Source: Coprinus comatus (taxonomy: Eukaryota; Basidiomycota; Agaricomycetes; Agaricales; Agaricaceae). From it: 64,000 nucleotides of DNA. Below, in pieces: positions 23,220 to 34,755 of this stretch. The stretch is from contig JAWPGT010000021.1 in the NCBI GenBank assembly GCA_034638255.1, positions 248,001-312,000 of the forward strand, given 5' to 3'. Numbering within the stretch: the first letter of the stretch is position 1; each line of letters starts with the position of its first letter. Below the pieces are notes generated by a model. That model saw nothing but the letters and a program-made list of their open reading frames with translations. It was not told the DNA's origin and made no database searches. A program made the position numbers and the translations under genes.

Positions 23220-25800
23220 TCAATCCTCGAATGAAGAACGTAAGATCACTTTAGGTTTGACCACGATACTACTCCTACTACTATACCCACGTTGAAACCT
23301 CAATTCATTCACCTTCTTTATTCCAATCTCGGTCGTACACACAACCTGATCAACACCACTAGTAAAACTTGAACCACTGGAAGTATTGTAATCGTCCACC
23401 TCGATTCTTCTTCACCGTCAATTTCCATGAGATGATGATCGAAAAGAGAACCAGCTTCAGCAAGTGCAGGCTCAAGTTGAGGAATTGTAGTATCAAAGAT
23501 AACATTCAATTTTAATGCTAAACAAGCCAAAGAAGAAAGTTTCTCTTTATGCTTGTTCAGCAAAACTTCAATCCCACTTAAGTCGGTAGGTGTAGGCCAT
23601 CCAGCCAATCGAATAACGATAGATAAAATTTCGAATAAGAAATCAACAACTGAAGAAGTAGTGTTTGAAGTAGGTTTTAATCGGGATTTGGTTGTTGATT
23701 TCCAAGCTTCGGCAATTTGAAATCCTTCGGATGTGTGAATCAAGTTGTATGTCATGGATAGGAAATCAGAAATTTCGAAATTGAGAGGATACCATGCACT
23801 CATTATACGAGTACATCCAAATATGAGTGTGGATTGGAGAGAGGTTTGAAGTGGGAGGATGTTGTAATCTGTAGAGTTTGTTTCGGTTTGGAGTAGGTTG
23901 ATGAGGTAGGGTCCAAGATAAGCCGCGATTGCTTTATATGTAGCGTCAGATTCGGTACCAAAGGTGGTACTGGAGGTGAGGGTGAGATTTGGGTTTAAGG
24001 AAACGGGATGGTAAATTGATGAAAGTGAATCGGTGAGTAATGCTGCGGCTTGGAAGATTTCGTAATTGAGAGATTGGAGAACTTGATAAACTTCTTCATT
24101 GGCGCGGTTCGATAGCTCAGGAGCTGGGAATGTTGAGGAAGATGATAAAGAGGAAGAAAATGAAGGACCAGAACCTTCGCTTAAAAGGTCTAGTTGATGT
24201 TTCAGATGACGTCTTGCTGAAGCACTGCATTTGTACAACTTCTTTGTTTTGAGGTAGGACTCGTTTGCGGACGCGAGCTCTTTCTCGAGTGCAGCAGTTT
24301 TTGCTTGTTCTTCAGCAAATGCTTGTGAATGTGACTCGTATAACTGTGCAACGTGCTTGCAGTGATTTTCCTCATTATTGTCAATTTGCTCTTGAAGGTC
24401 TCGGTTGGCACGTTCGAGTTGTTCAATCTTGTCAGTGAAGGTCGTTGTATCGTGATGGTCTTCAAGGTCCTGTGCAAGGAGAGCTTCAAGACGACGAGTT
24501 TCTTGAACAAGACTTTCGACCCTGGTTTCTTGACTCCTAGTGATTGCAAAGTTTAGGGTACAGCGCAATTGTCGATAGGGATTATATGATAGTAATGGAG
24601 AACTTGGGTCAGAATAGTGAACACACCAGGGAGCACACATACAACATACCGTTCACTCTCCTTCCATTCACGTTCTAAGTTAGCGACATGTTGTTTTAAG
24701 TTGTCATTTTCCTCGTGTAACTGTTTAACCTGTTTCTCCAACCCGAGTATCATTTGTTCGTCAGCATGATTGTATTTGACCGCGTCCTTGAGGTCGGATT
24801 CCAAACTAACAAGACGTTTCTTGAGTATGTCTTTCTCGCTATCCAACACTGCAATTCTCTCTTCAAGCTGCTTCACCGTAGTATGCTTTTCGTCCTTTAA
24901 GCGCTCTTTCTCCTGTTCAAGCGCTTCACGAGCCTGCGTTCGTCGTTCGAGCTCAACCATAATCTTTTCGTGCCGATCGCGAGAATCATTGATTTGTTTA
25001 CGTAGCGCATCCTTCTCTTCATCCCAGAGTTTCTGATTCTGTGCGTTTTCTTGAGAAATAGACTCTAACTTCTTCTCCAAACCCTCCAATTTACCCCGGA
25101 GGTTTTGAATCTCCTCTTCCTTTCTCTTCGTTTCGACGAGTCTAATGCTTGCTTCAGATTGGGCTGTAGAGAGCTCTGTCTGTAGCTGACGAATGACTGC
25201 CTGATGTTCATCAGAAACAGGTGGTAATCTAAAGTATAATATATATAAGAGGTATGAGAGACATAATCAAGGCAAGAATATATCCACTACTTACACTTCG
25301 TTGTCGTTGGTTGGTGCTTGAGTAAGGTCACTGAGAATACTATCACGGTCTGTACCCGTACCAGAGAAGCTGTCGTCGTCAGTGGAGTCACCAGTAACAT
25401 CCGTCCATTCATGATCCATGGACCGCCTCCGAGGAACTGTCTCTTCATCTGGAGAAGAGACAAGTGAAATGATGGAAGATTCGGGCGAGGATATAGTAGG
25501 AAATACAGTTTCCACTCGGAGTTTGCTGTTTGAGCTACGAGTACCAGATTGGCTGTTGACCGAAATGATACTCGAGGATGACGATGTAGTCGGTGCGACA
25601 TCCTTTCCAGGTATGGCAGCAGCAGCAGCTCCTGCTGCTGCTGCTATGCCTCTGACAGAGGACAGGCTGCTCATGGAGTCACGTCGAGAAGGGGTAGAGA
25701 TAAAGGCCTGAGTCTGAACTGAGGCATTAACCTCAGCAGTGGATGCTTGACGAGCAGGTGGCTGTCGCCGCCCACTCATAAAAGTAGGTAGAAATGACAT
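23220..25800 (-). CDS. Long coiled-coil protein, unrecognised family, frame conflict at the 3' end
   Basis: The ATG at 25800 begins a low-complexity Ser/Ala-rich N-terminus containing an alanine run (residues about 50-66) and acidic Ser/Asp stretches. Exon 2, from about 25230 on, and exon 3, from about 24535 on, encode a continuous coiled coil (for example LDSEKDILKKRLVSLESDLK). This leads into a conserved helical C-terminal domain (TLIFGCTRIMSAWYPLNFEI). No enzyme motif is seen. Similar unnamed proteins are common in Agaricomycetes. The continuous frame stops at 23318, but a neighbouring frame is open from 23402 to a TGA at 23222-23220 and looks more protein-like (SGVDQVVCTTEIGIKK, then VVKPKVIL). 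No acceptable intron connects the two, so an indel near 23400-23412 is suspected. The given end follows that second frame. Confidence 0.65.
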
Positions 25801-26367
25801 TGTGAAGTTGGGAGTGGGGTATGGTATTGGTCGATAGAAGAGAAGGATTGACGCTCAGGGTGGTTGTTGAACCTGCCTTCCAAAGTTGCAACGTGGGCAA
25901 AGCATTGTTGACTGCGGATTCTTCAAATAACTTCACACATTTTTCCACGGTACTACGAACAGTGGAAGAAGCTGGAAAGAAGTCAGGAAGCACCCATTTC
26001 GACTTATCACAAGACAGCTTTTGAACTGTTTTATAGAATATTCGATTCATTAGACTACCAGACACTGGAGAGATTCGAGCCTATACACCCCAAGAACCTG
26101 TCGCAGTTTACAAATGGATACTTGAATGCCTACTTTCCTTGAGAACAGTCTGAACTTGCGAAGTTGCGTCCCTGTGCTTTGCCTGTAATGCTCATAAATC
26201 ATCAGAGGGCGGCTGAGTTTTGTTACATTACGTCAGCAGAGCTTGTCGCTGTTTGGCTTCCAGGTTCCAGACCAAGTCCACTACACAATCTATAATCACC
26301 AAGGAGTTTGTCAATAGGGTTTGGCCCTACTTCTTTTACCATCACTTTTCATCGTGCCAACTCTGTC

Positions 26368-28020
26368 ATGTCTACCAAGAAAACAGTCTGTTGTCTCACC
26401 ATCCGTGAGGTCCTATGGGTCAGCCTTCCTGGTAGAATACGAAGACAATCTCACTCTTTCCCAGTTGAGGAAGGGAGTTAAGGAGATGAAAAGCCCATAT
26501 CTCGACCTTATACCCGCTGACCACCTCTCAGTTTATCACATCAAAGGGGGTAAAAAGTTATTTTCTAACGAGTTCATGATGGAAGAAATAAATAAGATTC
26601 TCAGTAACATCAACCTCTCGAACAAGAACTTTGTTGATGAACTGTCTTTTATAATAAACGTGAAGGATCTCGAACTCCATGACGGGGATATTCTACTCAT
26701 ACAACCCATCGACGAAGACTCCTGTGAATTCTGTCGGGGGATCAAGCGCAAGCACGATGATCTAATGGATTATGACATATCAGAACCTTCCGCAAATGAA
26801 GCACTGTATGTCCCAAACTCAACTTCTTTAAATTTCGCTCCTAGTAACACAACCAACAGGCTATAAAGAGACTGTTGGAACTAATGGATTTACTCCGTCG
26901 GAGGAAGCTAAATCCATGGGATATTGACATGTACAGACGATCGAATTCAAGCTATATATGATGGTCGTGCGGCTTGTGATGCCTCATATTTAACAGTTGC
27001 ACCCCTAATCCAGAGTTTCCATTGGATATTTGACTATTTCACATCTATTGTCAACAATTCAAATGATCAGCCAACCTCCAGGGACGTTGTAAATGTAAAG
27101 AAGTTCATGGAAACGATATCAGCGCTCTTTGAATCGGAAACAGGGTTTAGACTTGATGCAGACGCTGCTTGAAACAACCCTTGAGCGTGAAGTTGAGACA
27201 AAATGGAATGCTTACGAATGGGATGATTCAGATGGCTTGCTCTTTGTTCAAGAGCATGGATTTGGAGGTGGTGAAGGTGGCTCTGCCAGATTAAAAAAAT
27301 ATTTACTTATTCGACTCACAGCGACAGTCAATACGTGAAAAATGCTGTTTTCCCGGGGTTCCTTCTGTCCATAACTGGGCCATGGATAAGTGTGTCAGGC
27401 GGGGTATTTACAGACAAAGTTATCGTTTAGCGTCTTACGGACTCAACGTGGACCGCGCTATCATCCACCGAAGAGCAATCTCGAATTATGGACATAACAA
27501 GAATATTCGTCAGACTACAAAAGAGTCTACAAGTACTCGATGATTATTACAAGAGTCTCACTCAAATTCCTCCTCTCTTGGACGACAGTTCTGCCAACAG
27601 GCTGCATCCACGGTTTTTCCCATACCCAAACCACTATATGGAAAGTGGACGACGTGAAGTGGAGTTCCGTTACATGTGGCCATTGGAGGAGCATGATAAA
27701 TGCGTGACATTTCTTGCAGAAATGGTTAACACTAAGCGGGCAGAAAGGGTGGTGATCAAATTTGTCACATCTTATGGACCTCGCACAGAAAAGAAGAGCA
27801 CCAAAAATACGTTATATGGGTCATTACCTATGTTTCCCGATAACATAAACATACCCGCCGCCGCTTCCTCAGGCCAACGTCGTAGTGGATTGGAATTGTA
27901 AATACTGGTTATGGACTATATTGATGCGGATTTGAATGCACTAGTACTAGGAAATGCTCGTGAGCAGTTGGAGGAGGTTTTAATTGATTTACACTCGAAC
28001 GGATATGTATATGGGATGTT
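26368..28020 (+). pseudogene. Decayed Crinkler-like / kinase-like fusion gene
   Basis: A fungal gene of the Crinkler-N plus protein-kinase-like type, clearly broken. The N-terminal part, from the ATG at 26368, resembles the Crinkler header: a ubiquitin-like strand/helix segment (FLVEYEDNLTLSQLRKGVKE, then SPYLDLIPADHLSVYHI). The next part (26960-27330) carries IYDGRAACDASYLTVAPLIQ and a region ending in DGLLFVQEHG. The last part (27340-28020) carries SITGPWISVSGGVF, then RFFPYPNHYMESGRREVEF, a kinase-like CVTFLAEM...VVIKFVTSYG segment, APKIRYMG and VMDYIDADLN, stopping near the glycine before the catalytic loop. Lesions seen: a frame change near 26405, stops around 26866-26920, a frame change near 27160, an in-frame TAG at 27428-27430 and frame changes near 27780 and 27900. 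The 3' kinase lobe is missing. Confidence 0.7.
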
Positions 28021-28395
28021 TTAGTAAAACATACTCATACGGCGTTACCACTTCCACCCACATCCCACTTATCTGCGATAACGTCATTGGATACCTCACA
28101 AACTTCCCTTCCCCTTCTTTCACTGGAGAATTCACTAGTAACCAGTTCTCAATTTGCTCCTTAACCCCCTCCGGAATCCCGTCCAGCTTGTGTTTGTTGT
28201 TAGGATGCTGGAAAAACTCGACTTTGAAACTTGTTAGAGGTAGAGTTCGGCTTGGACGAATGCGTTATTTGAAAGGAATATAGGGTGGACGTACGGAGTG
28301 TTATTGGATTGAAACGTACTGTGAGTTTTTTTGGACAACTGATTCGTTTTCACCTGCAAAGTGGGTACTATCATAGATAGAAAACTTGACTTCAT
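27989..28395 (-). pseudogene. Unrecognised protein fragment with a frameshift
   Basis: From an ATG at 28395 a 54-codon frame (MKSSFLSMIVPTLQ, then SNNTPYVHPIFLSNNAFVQA) runs to a TAA near 28235. A different frame then continues directly (LPLTSFKVEFFQHPNNKHKL, then GVKEQIENWLLVNSPVKEGE, then MTLSQISGMWVEVVTPYEYV) to a stop at 27989. The composition and continuity suggest a single protein interrupted by a 1-2 nt indel. No GT-AG intron repairs the frame. The family is not recognised. Its 3' end meets the broken kinase-like gene of the other strand near 28015, so this may be a rearrangement junction. Confidence 0.45.
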
Positions 28396-28399
28396 CTTA

Positions 28400-29500
28400 T
28401 TTAATTGTGGTTTTTACAAATGCGAAAATGATATTATGATATTGGTACAATTACTGGGAAGAACCACGTTTGTTGTAGATATGCATCTCATTCTCCAGCC
28501 GCCTTAGGATTTCTCTCCAGAACTTTGTCCATTGATTGCATCCATGCTATCGTTGTAGCCCCAAAACTCATTCACTTAAACCTGACAATGGTTCAAATGT
28601 TCACATGCACTTGCCGCACACAGATAATTCTATAAAGGTTTGACAAGCATCCTACTAAATCCCGACACAATTATAAACCAAAAAAATGATTACATGGTTC
28701 ACCCAACTAAGCACTAAGGGGTGTCGGATAGGAGAGACCAAAGTGCCCAGCGCTCAGAGCGGTCAGGGTGGTCACATTAAGTTTAATGGTCGGCAACTGT
28801 GCGAAAAGTTGACATAGACTGGCTCATTAACTTCGAGCGTCAAAATGCTTCATCCTCGAAATTTTCTAGTTCCACATCATTTGCTGCCAGGTACAACACT
28901 TCTACAGCCTTGAGTCAAGTCGGTGTCACTGTGATACCGCTTAAGTATCTCTTCTTTCCCCTAGAATTGGGCATATATATATATATATATTCCTTGAATG
29001 GATTGACTTGACCGCCTTATGCGCGTGTGTCGATACCTTCGCACTACATATTAACCTTGCCGGGTATATAGTACGCAAATTGATGCCGGATTAGGTATAT
29101 TTTCGTTTGTCAATGCCCGCCCAAACTTGTTGAACTCAATTACTCACCCCCAAGTACGTAAATATCACGTACTGGCAATGTGGTACTTCAAGTCAAACAT
29201 TTCAGAATTATTGCATGTCTGAATTTCACATCATCTATCTTGGCATATGTATGTTCGATTGTTTACAATAATACCGACAAGCTGATGATATATTGGTGGG
29301 CAACTGCCTACATTTCTTCGTTTCAGAAGAGCTTCTAGCCTCAAATATGATCCTGATGTTTCATGTCTGGACGCCGTTAGTGCGTCCCTGGGGTTAATTG
29401 CGGGTTTTGGTTTGGTATTCTTTGCAGTTCCAGTTTAAAAGATCTCACTTTTCCTTTTGAATGAACACGAACACGTACCCCCCCCCAGTACCTTTCCTGT
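28400..29500. other. Intergenic, upstream of laccase 4
   Basis: About 1.1 kb without a supported gene. A short (TA)n run lies near 28974-28990 and an 8-C homopolymer near 29479, about 20 nt before the laccase 4 ATG. No strong TATA box is evident. Confidence 0.5.
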
Positions 29501-29502
29501 GA

Positions 29503-31832
29503 ATGCTCCATTTGCTTTCTTTTGCCTTTATAGGCGCCAATGCTTTTGCGCTTTCTGTCGGTCCACGAGCAACTCTTACGTTGACGAATGACGTAGTTGC
29601 GCCTGATGGTTTTGAACGATCGTATGTTCCGTTTCTATGCATGTTTGGCTCTCTCTTTCTTACATGCGCAAATACGAAGTGCCATTGTTGTCAACGGAGG
29701 ACATCCTGGGCCACTGATTCAAGCGAACAAGGTATGTTACGAATCTCAAGGACGCTGCTGTGCACATGGAATATAGAATAAATAAAATTCAAGGGTGATG
29801 CCTACACGATTAATGTTGTTAATCGGCTCACGGACTCCACCATGCAGAGAGTTTCTTCTATTGTAAGTAAAGCAGACACAAAGACTCGTTGTTTGACTCA
29901 TAATCGAACTCTAGCATTGGCATGGTCTCTCTCAGAGAGGTACTAATTGGGCTGATGGTGGTTCCGGAGTTAATCAGTGCCCAATTTCTCCCAACCATTC
30001 CTTTGAATATCAATTCTCTGGGAGAAAGGATCAAGCTGGTACATTCTGGTACCATTCTCATTATTGTAAGTGTCGCATGCCAACTTCGATATACCAAGGA
30101 AATTGAAATGCCCTTTCTAGCTATTCAATATTGTGACGGACTCCGGGGGCCTCTAGTCATATACGATCCTAATGATCCCTTCAAGAATCTTTATGATGGT
30201 ACGTTTCTACTTCAATTTGATGTGTGGAAATAAATTGATAACATTTTATTTTAGTGGATGATGGTAAGATTGCTCTTGGCATTAGCTCCCCACGCGAGGT
30301 CTAATGTTTTGGCTTAAACAGAGTCAACAGTTATTACACTGACAGACTGGTAAGCTACTGCTGTTTGTATTTTCCGGTCGGGATTTATACCGAATCGTAC
30401 AGGTACCATACCCCATTTCCTTCGGTCACCGGACCTCCCACGAGTGATTCTACTCTTATCAATGGTAAAGGACGTTATCCTGGTGGACCTAATGTTGATC
30501 TTAGTGTGATCAATGTTGAAAGGGGAAAACGTTATCGTTTCCGTCTTGTTGCCCTGACTTGCGAAAATAGTCACCTATTTGGAATTGATGGCCACCAACT
30601 TCTGGTTATCGAGACTGACGGGGAGAGCACTGTACCCACTCTGGTGGATAAGATCACACTCTTAGCAGGTAAGCTGTTAAGTCCTCCCACCCAGAACTGT
30701 TTTTGAATGCCTCCAGGTCAACGATATTCATTCGTCTTGGATGCAAACCAAGCTGTAGACAATTATTGGATTAGAGGTCTTCCTAGATCTGGTGTACCGA
30801 GTCTAAAAGCAGGCTACGAAGGAGGTCTGAACTCTGCCATTCTTCGATACCAAGGCGCACCAGTAACAGAACCTCAGACAACTGATAATGAAAACGCGGC
30901 CCTTCTCGATGAAGCACAACTCGTCCCTACCCGTAATCCATTTGCGCCAGGAAGACCTACCTCTGGAGGAGCCGATTTCAATGTAACAGTGAATTTTGAA
31001 CTTGACTTGACTACTGGTTCCCCCCATTTCAAGTTGAACGGAAAAATTTATCAACCTCCTACAGTTCCGATTCTCCTTCAGATTATTAGTGGTGCTCGCA
31101 AGGCTGAGGAGCTACTACCTGAGGGAAACATATACTTTGTCCCTCGTAATAAGGTCGTAGAAGTGACTGTACCTGGTGGAATCCCTGGGGCACCTGTGAG
31201 TTCGGATATTAACTTCTCATGGGTTGAGTTTTACTAACACAAAATCATTAGCACCCCATGCATCTCCATGGTGTGAGTCATTCTGCGCATGTATTGGGAA
31301 CCTTTGTTAATAATTCTGTATAGCATCACTTCAGTGTGGTGAAGAGCGCTGGAAAGCACAACCAAGTTAACTATCTGACACCTGTTCGACGAGATACAAC
31401 AGCTTCTCCTGTCGAAGTAGATGATAACACCACAATAAGATTCACAACGGATAGCCCTGGGCCGTGGATCTTCCACTGGTACGTTGGGATTGTCGTCCAT
31501 TTTTTTTTTTTACTTTGGTTCTGATACGGAGAATTTATAGTCATTTCAATAAACATCAATCAATGTAAGCCTACTTTTTAAAGCCTTGCGAACAGCTGCA
31601 GACTCATTTCCGTTCACTAGTGGCATGGCTGTTGTTTTCGTTGCAGATATAGATGAGGTTGCTGAAAAGAATCCAACGCCAGGTGAGCACTTTCGGATAT
31701 GATTTATGTAATCGAATATAATCTGATCCCCAAGCCTCTTAAACAGATGCCTGGAATGATTTATGTCCCATTTATCAGTCCCTCTCAGAGAGCGAGACAG
31801 TGGTGGAAATTGTGCCTATGGTGAAACATTGA
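29503..31832 (+). CDS. lcc: Laccase 4, complete, with an atypical L4 copper motif
   Basis: Secreted multicopper oxidase. The ATG at 29503 starts a signal peptide ([18 protein letters not shown]). Exons show [40 protein letters not shown] plus [24 protein letters not shown] with HHFSVV after an intron, and PGPWIFHCH. The intron pattern and sequence are close to laccases 1 and 2. The last copper motif, spliced across three exons (31470-31640), reads HCHFNKHQSIGMAVVF. The usual fungal form is HCHIDWHLEAGLAVVF. All copper-binding His and the Cys are kept, but five intervening residues are changed and the T1 axial position is Met instead of Leu/Phe. The protein ends with [15 protein letters not shown] and a short tail, TGA at 31830-31832. 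Confidence 0.92.
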
Positions 31833-31980
31833 ACATTTACAATATAAATTTGGACTCTGAGATAACAATACTCGTAGTAGTACTACTACCAATTCATGGA
31901 CTTCACAGTTGTTGTAGCAGCAGTTTCACACAACTCATACCCTATTTTTGTTACAACTTGAAACTTTGTATTTCTACGAA

Positions 31981-32667
31981 TCATTGAAGATCAACCCCGG
32001 TAAGAATCTTCGACCATTCGTCAGGTTGAGAAGGCTTAGGCGTGTACTCAGTGAGAGTTTTGACGAACTCCACAATTTCAGGATCAAAATGTGCGCTTGC
32101 GAACGCTGCAGCAACATCTATTCCAGCAGTCCATCCTGCTGAACTCCATACTTTTCCATCAACAACCCAACGTCTATCTCCAACCCACTTGATATTCTTG
32201 TTCACTCTGTTTCCAGCTGCCGCCATACCGAGTGCCATCTTACTAGAGCAAACTTGAAGACCATCAAGTAAACCGGTAGACGATATCGTCATAGAGCTAG
32301 TGCAGATCGTCAAAAGGCCGCTAAGTTGATTGAATCGCGTTTTCAAGAATTCGGTACACCCCTCAGGGAGGGGACTGGTGGGATCTGCGCCGGGAATTAG
32401 GATGTAGTCGAGCTGGGGAGCTGTAGTATAGGTACAGGTTGGAATTTGGAGTGGACCAGACGTGGCTTGAACAGGATTGAGGTCTTTTGAGATGTAGTGC
32501 CATTGGATTTCTGTGGCTTTATCGATCATTACTTGCGGCATCCCGATAAGTTGGACCATTCGTTTGGAGTGGTTATTCAGAAAATCCACTGTGATAGCAG
32601 CGTCTAGCCAATGAAAATAAGGTAGCATGAGGACACCAATGCTAATGGTTTTACCGGCAAGCGACAT
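31981..32667 (-). CDS. DJ-1/PfpI family protein, copy 1
   Basis: A single-exon frame of 228 residues from the ATG at 32667. It shows the DJ-1/PfpI fold: an N-terminal strand (ISIGVLMLPYFHWLDA), the segment DYILIPGADPTSPLPEG, the nucleophile elbow LLTICTSS with the predicted active-site Cys, and GWTAGID near the C-terminal helix. The closest functional type known to me is isonitrile hydratase-like DJ-1 proteins of fungi and bacteria, but the substrate cannot be told. A paralogue lies at 49965-50657 with the same length and end (TEYTPKPSQPDEW versus AEYTPRPDQPDEW). Confidence 0.85.
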   Translation of the reverse strand: MSLAGKTISIGVLMLPYFHWLDAAITVDFLNNHSKRMVQLIGMPQVMIDKATEIQWHYISKDLNPVQATSGPLQIPTCTYTTAPQLDYILIPGADPTSPLPEGCTEFLKTRFNQLSGLLTICTSSMTISSTGLLDGLQVCSSKMALGMAAAGNRVNKNIKWVGDRRWVVDGKVWSSAGWTAGIDVAAAFASAHFDPEIVEFVKTLTEYTPKPSQPDEWSKILTGVDLQ

Positions 32668-33240
32668 CTGTAGGGTAACAAGCTATAATAAACGTCCAAC
32701 TGTTCGTCCAGCTTTGAGTAACTTACAATGGGAGTTTGAGCTTGTTGTATTGAATTTGGAAGGACAGGGGAGTTACTGACTAGCCTATGGTGTAAGAGTA
32801 ATCATTTATTTTATACGTTTACAACCATACCGTCATATGTGTTCGCCAAGAAGTAACCCGGACCCGAACGCTTCGAAGGTTGCTGCAGATGTGCCATCTC
32901 GGCTTGTACTTAGTTATGTTCAACTATTTCTATTGACTGGTGACGGATCCGAAACCGCGATCCATGACATGACTCAGTCTGTGAGACATATTTCAAACCA
33001 GGAGTGGACATCCGTGCCACTTCCCGCCCAATTCAAGTAAAGTGTACATCTTGGATTACACGATGTGTCTCCTGCTGCGGATTCTTTGTACAAATATTCT
33101 TTGACTCAAACTCTTCTTGTGACTCAGTCCATATATTTAGCAGTTATAGTTCGTAATCTTCTGATCAGATAGTGTATTAATATACTGATTTTATATATGT
33201 GTTGGTACTTCAGATCTCAGATTTCCCACTTCGTAATTCA
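32668..33240. other. Intergenic, no gene recognised
   Basis: About 570 bp between the DJ-1 copy 1 start and the 3' end of a coiled-coil gene; includes the DJ-1 promoter. No supported frame. Confidence 0.5.
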
Positions 33241-33247
33241 GATAATC

Positions 33248-34367
33248 TTATGCCTGGTCCTCTAACCCCTTTTCTGCTATTTCATATGTGTGTAGTAAAA
33301 TTTCGAGCACCTCTTTACAGTCACCATCAAATTGAGCACTAGAAAATCTAGTGAGAGGTAGTCATTAGTCGCTAATTGATACATAGAACGTACCGCTGGT
33401 TTTTATAATTGTTGCCCGATGACATCCCTTTTTTTGTCTCGAAACGGGATAGTTGATGTTCAAGCTCCTTTATTTTGGCTTCCTTTTCTCGCACAAGCCC
33501 TTCAGTTCGTTGATGGTCCTGTTGGAGTGCTATGATGGACATTGTGAGCTTCCCCTATGGATAGGCCAGGAATGTTATCTTTACCTAACAACTCCACATC
33601 CTTATTTGTTGATTGTTGTTGGAGGGAATAAATCTTTTCTTCCAATCCAACTAAGGCATCGTCCATTCCTCTCGGTCTCGACAACATGAACCGACTTCTC
33701 TCATCACCTACGACAAGTAGATTTTGTTGTATGTTCTGTATAATCCCCACCGCTCTCCAATATTCTTCCTGAAATGTGCGAAGCTCCCTATTTTGATACC
33801 GATAGGATCGTGTCATTGCTTTGATAGTGTCTTGTTGTTTCGAAATCAAGGACATCGTGTTTAGTTGTTGTTGGATTTCCCGGTTCTTTCCCTCAAGCAT
33901 GGAGATCCTCTCCGAGTCTGATAGACTGGACGACGGACCAACTCCCATGCCTAAGCCACCCTCTTGCAATTCGCTGGGCATAGCATTGCTACCATTCCTT
34001 GATCGTGAATTGTAGTAAATAAGGCGAGGCCAAGATTACACTCACAGTGGTGGCAGACCTTCATCAGGCGTACGAGGATCACTTGAAGAGTCTTCCTCGC
34101 TGGAGCTAGATTCTTCTGAGTCTTGCTCCACAGATGAAGACTCTATACGTTCCAGAGCGTTTTAGAAAGCAAAGCGGCCAGGATGAGAATGTCGATCAGT
34201 ATCATAGCAAGTGAGGGTCGCAAACCTTGATTGAATAACGAGTCAGATCTCAGGGGTCGTTTTTGCGGAGAGAGCAGTGGTTTTGTGTGTACTATCAAGC
34301 CTCGATTACGCTTAGGTGATAGCCCTGGGATTATCACACATGCAGAAGGGTTGCATTCGTTATGCAT
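33248..34367 (-). CDS. Coiled-coil protein with acidic Ser-rich segment, unrecognised
   Basis: Assembled by eye into five exons. Exon 1 from the ATG at 34367 (MHNECNPSACVIIPGLSPKR) is basic. It joins an acidic exon (SSVEQDSEESSSSEEDSSSD), then a long coiled-coil exon (ISMLEGKNREIQQQLNTMSL, then LRTFQEEYWRAVGIIQNIQQ). A 43-nt GT-AG intron near 33561-33603 restores the frame into MSIIALQQDHQRTEGLVREK, continuing the coil. A last exon ends EILLHTYEIAEKGLEDQA with TAA at 33250-33248. No enzyme motif is seen and the family is not recognised. A structural or scaffold role is only a guess from the coiled coil. Confidence 0.6.
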
Positions 34368-34755
34368 GATGATAAAAGAGGGCAAATGAAAGTGGTGTAG
34401 GTGTTTGAGGAGATTAAAAGATTATAAGGCTGTAATCTGCTAGTGATCCTACGAAGGCTTCCTTTGCATCGTGGAGAACTCATGGAACGAGTCGTCGCTG
34501 CTGCGGACTTATTAGGTATATTTAGTTTCTCCTCCGCGCCATGTCCCAGTCAGATGGCCTGTGGTCACTGTTTATAGTCTATTCATCTACCAAATTGGTT
34601 TGAAGCTTAAAATAGGATCACTGCGATGACAGCTTCGAACGTCATATTTCGTTATGTTAAGTAAATTCCGGTTCGACACCAACTTTACACACTAGACAGG
34701 CTATTTTATTGATGCAAAAGTATTAAAAAAACCATCAATGTCTTTCCTGGATCCC

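Noticed and set aside
23220..23520. Large intron joining NV|VDDYN in the coiled-coil gene
   Set aside because: It would splice in phase but removes a helical segment (IPQLEPALAEAG) that looks conserved; an indel is the simpler explanation.
25733..26065. Minus-strand 110-residue frame overlapping the coiled-coil gene start
   Set aside because: Overlaps the 5' end of a better supported gene on the same strand in another frame; probably leader sequence.
26405..26423. A 19-nt GT-AG micro-intron in the Crinkler-like header
   Set aside because: It would restore the frame, but the gene carries several other lesions including an in-frame stop, so a simple frameshift in a pseudogene is more likely.
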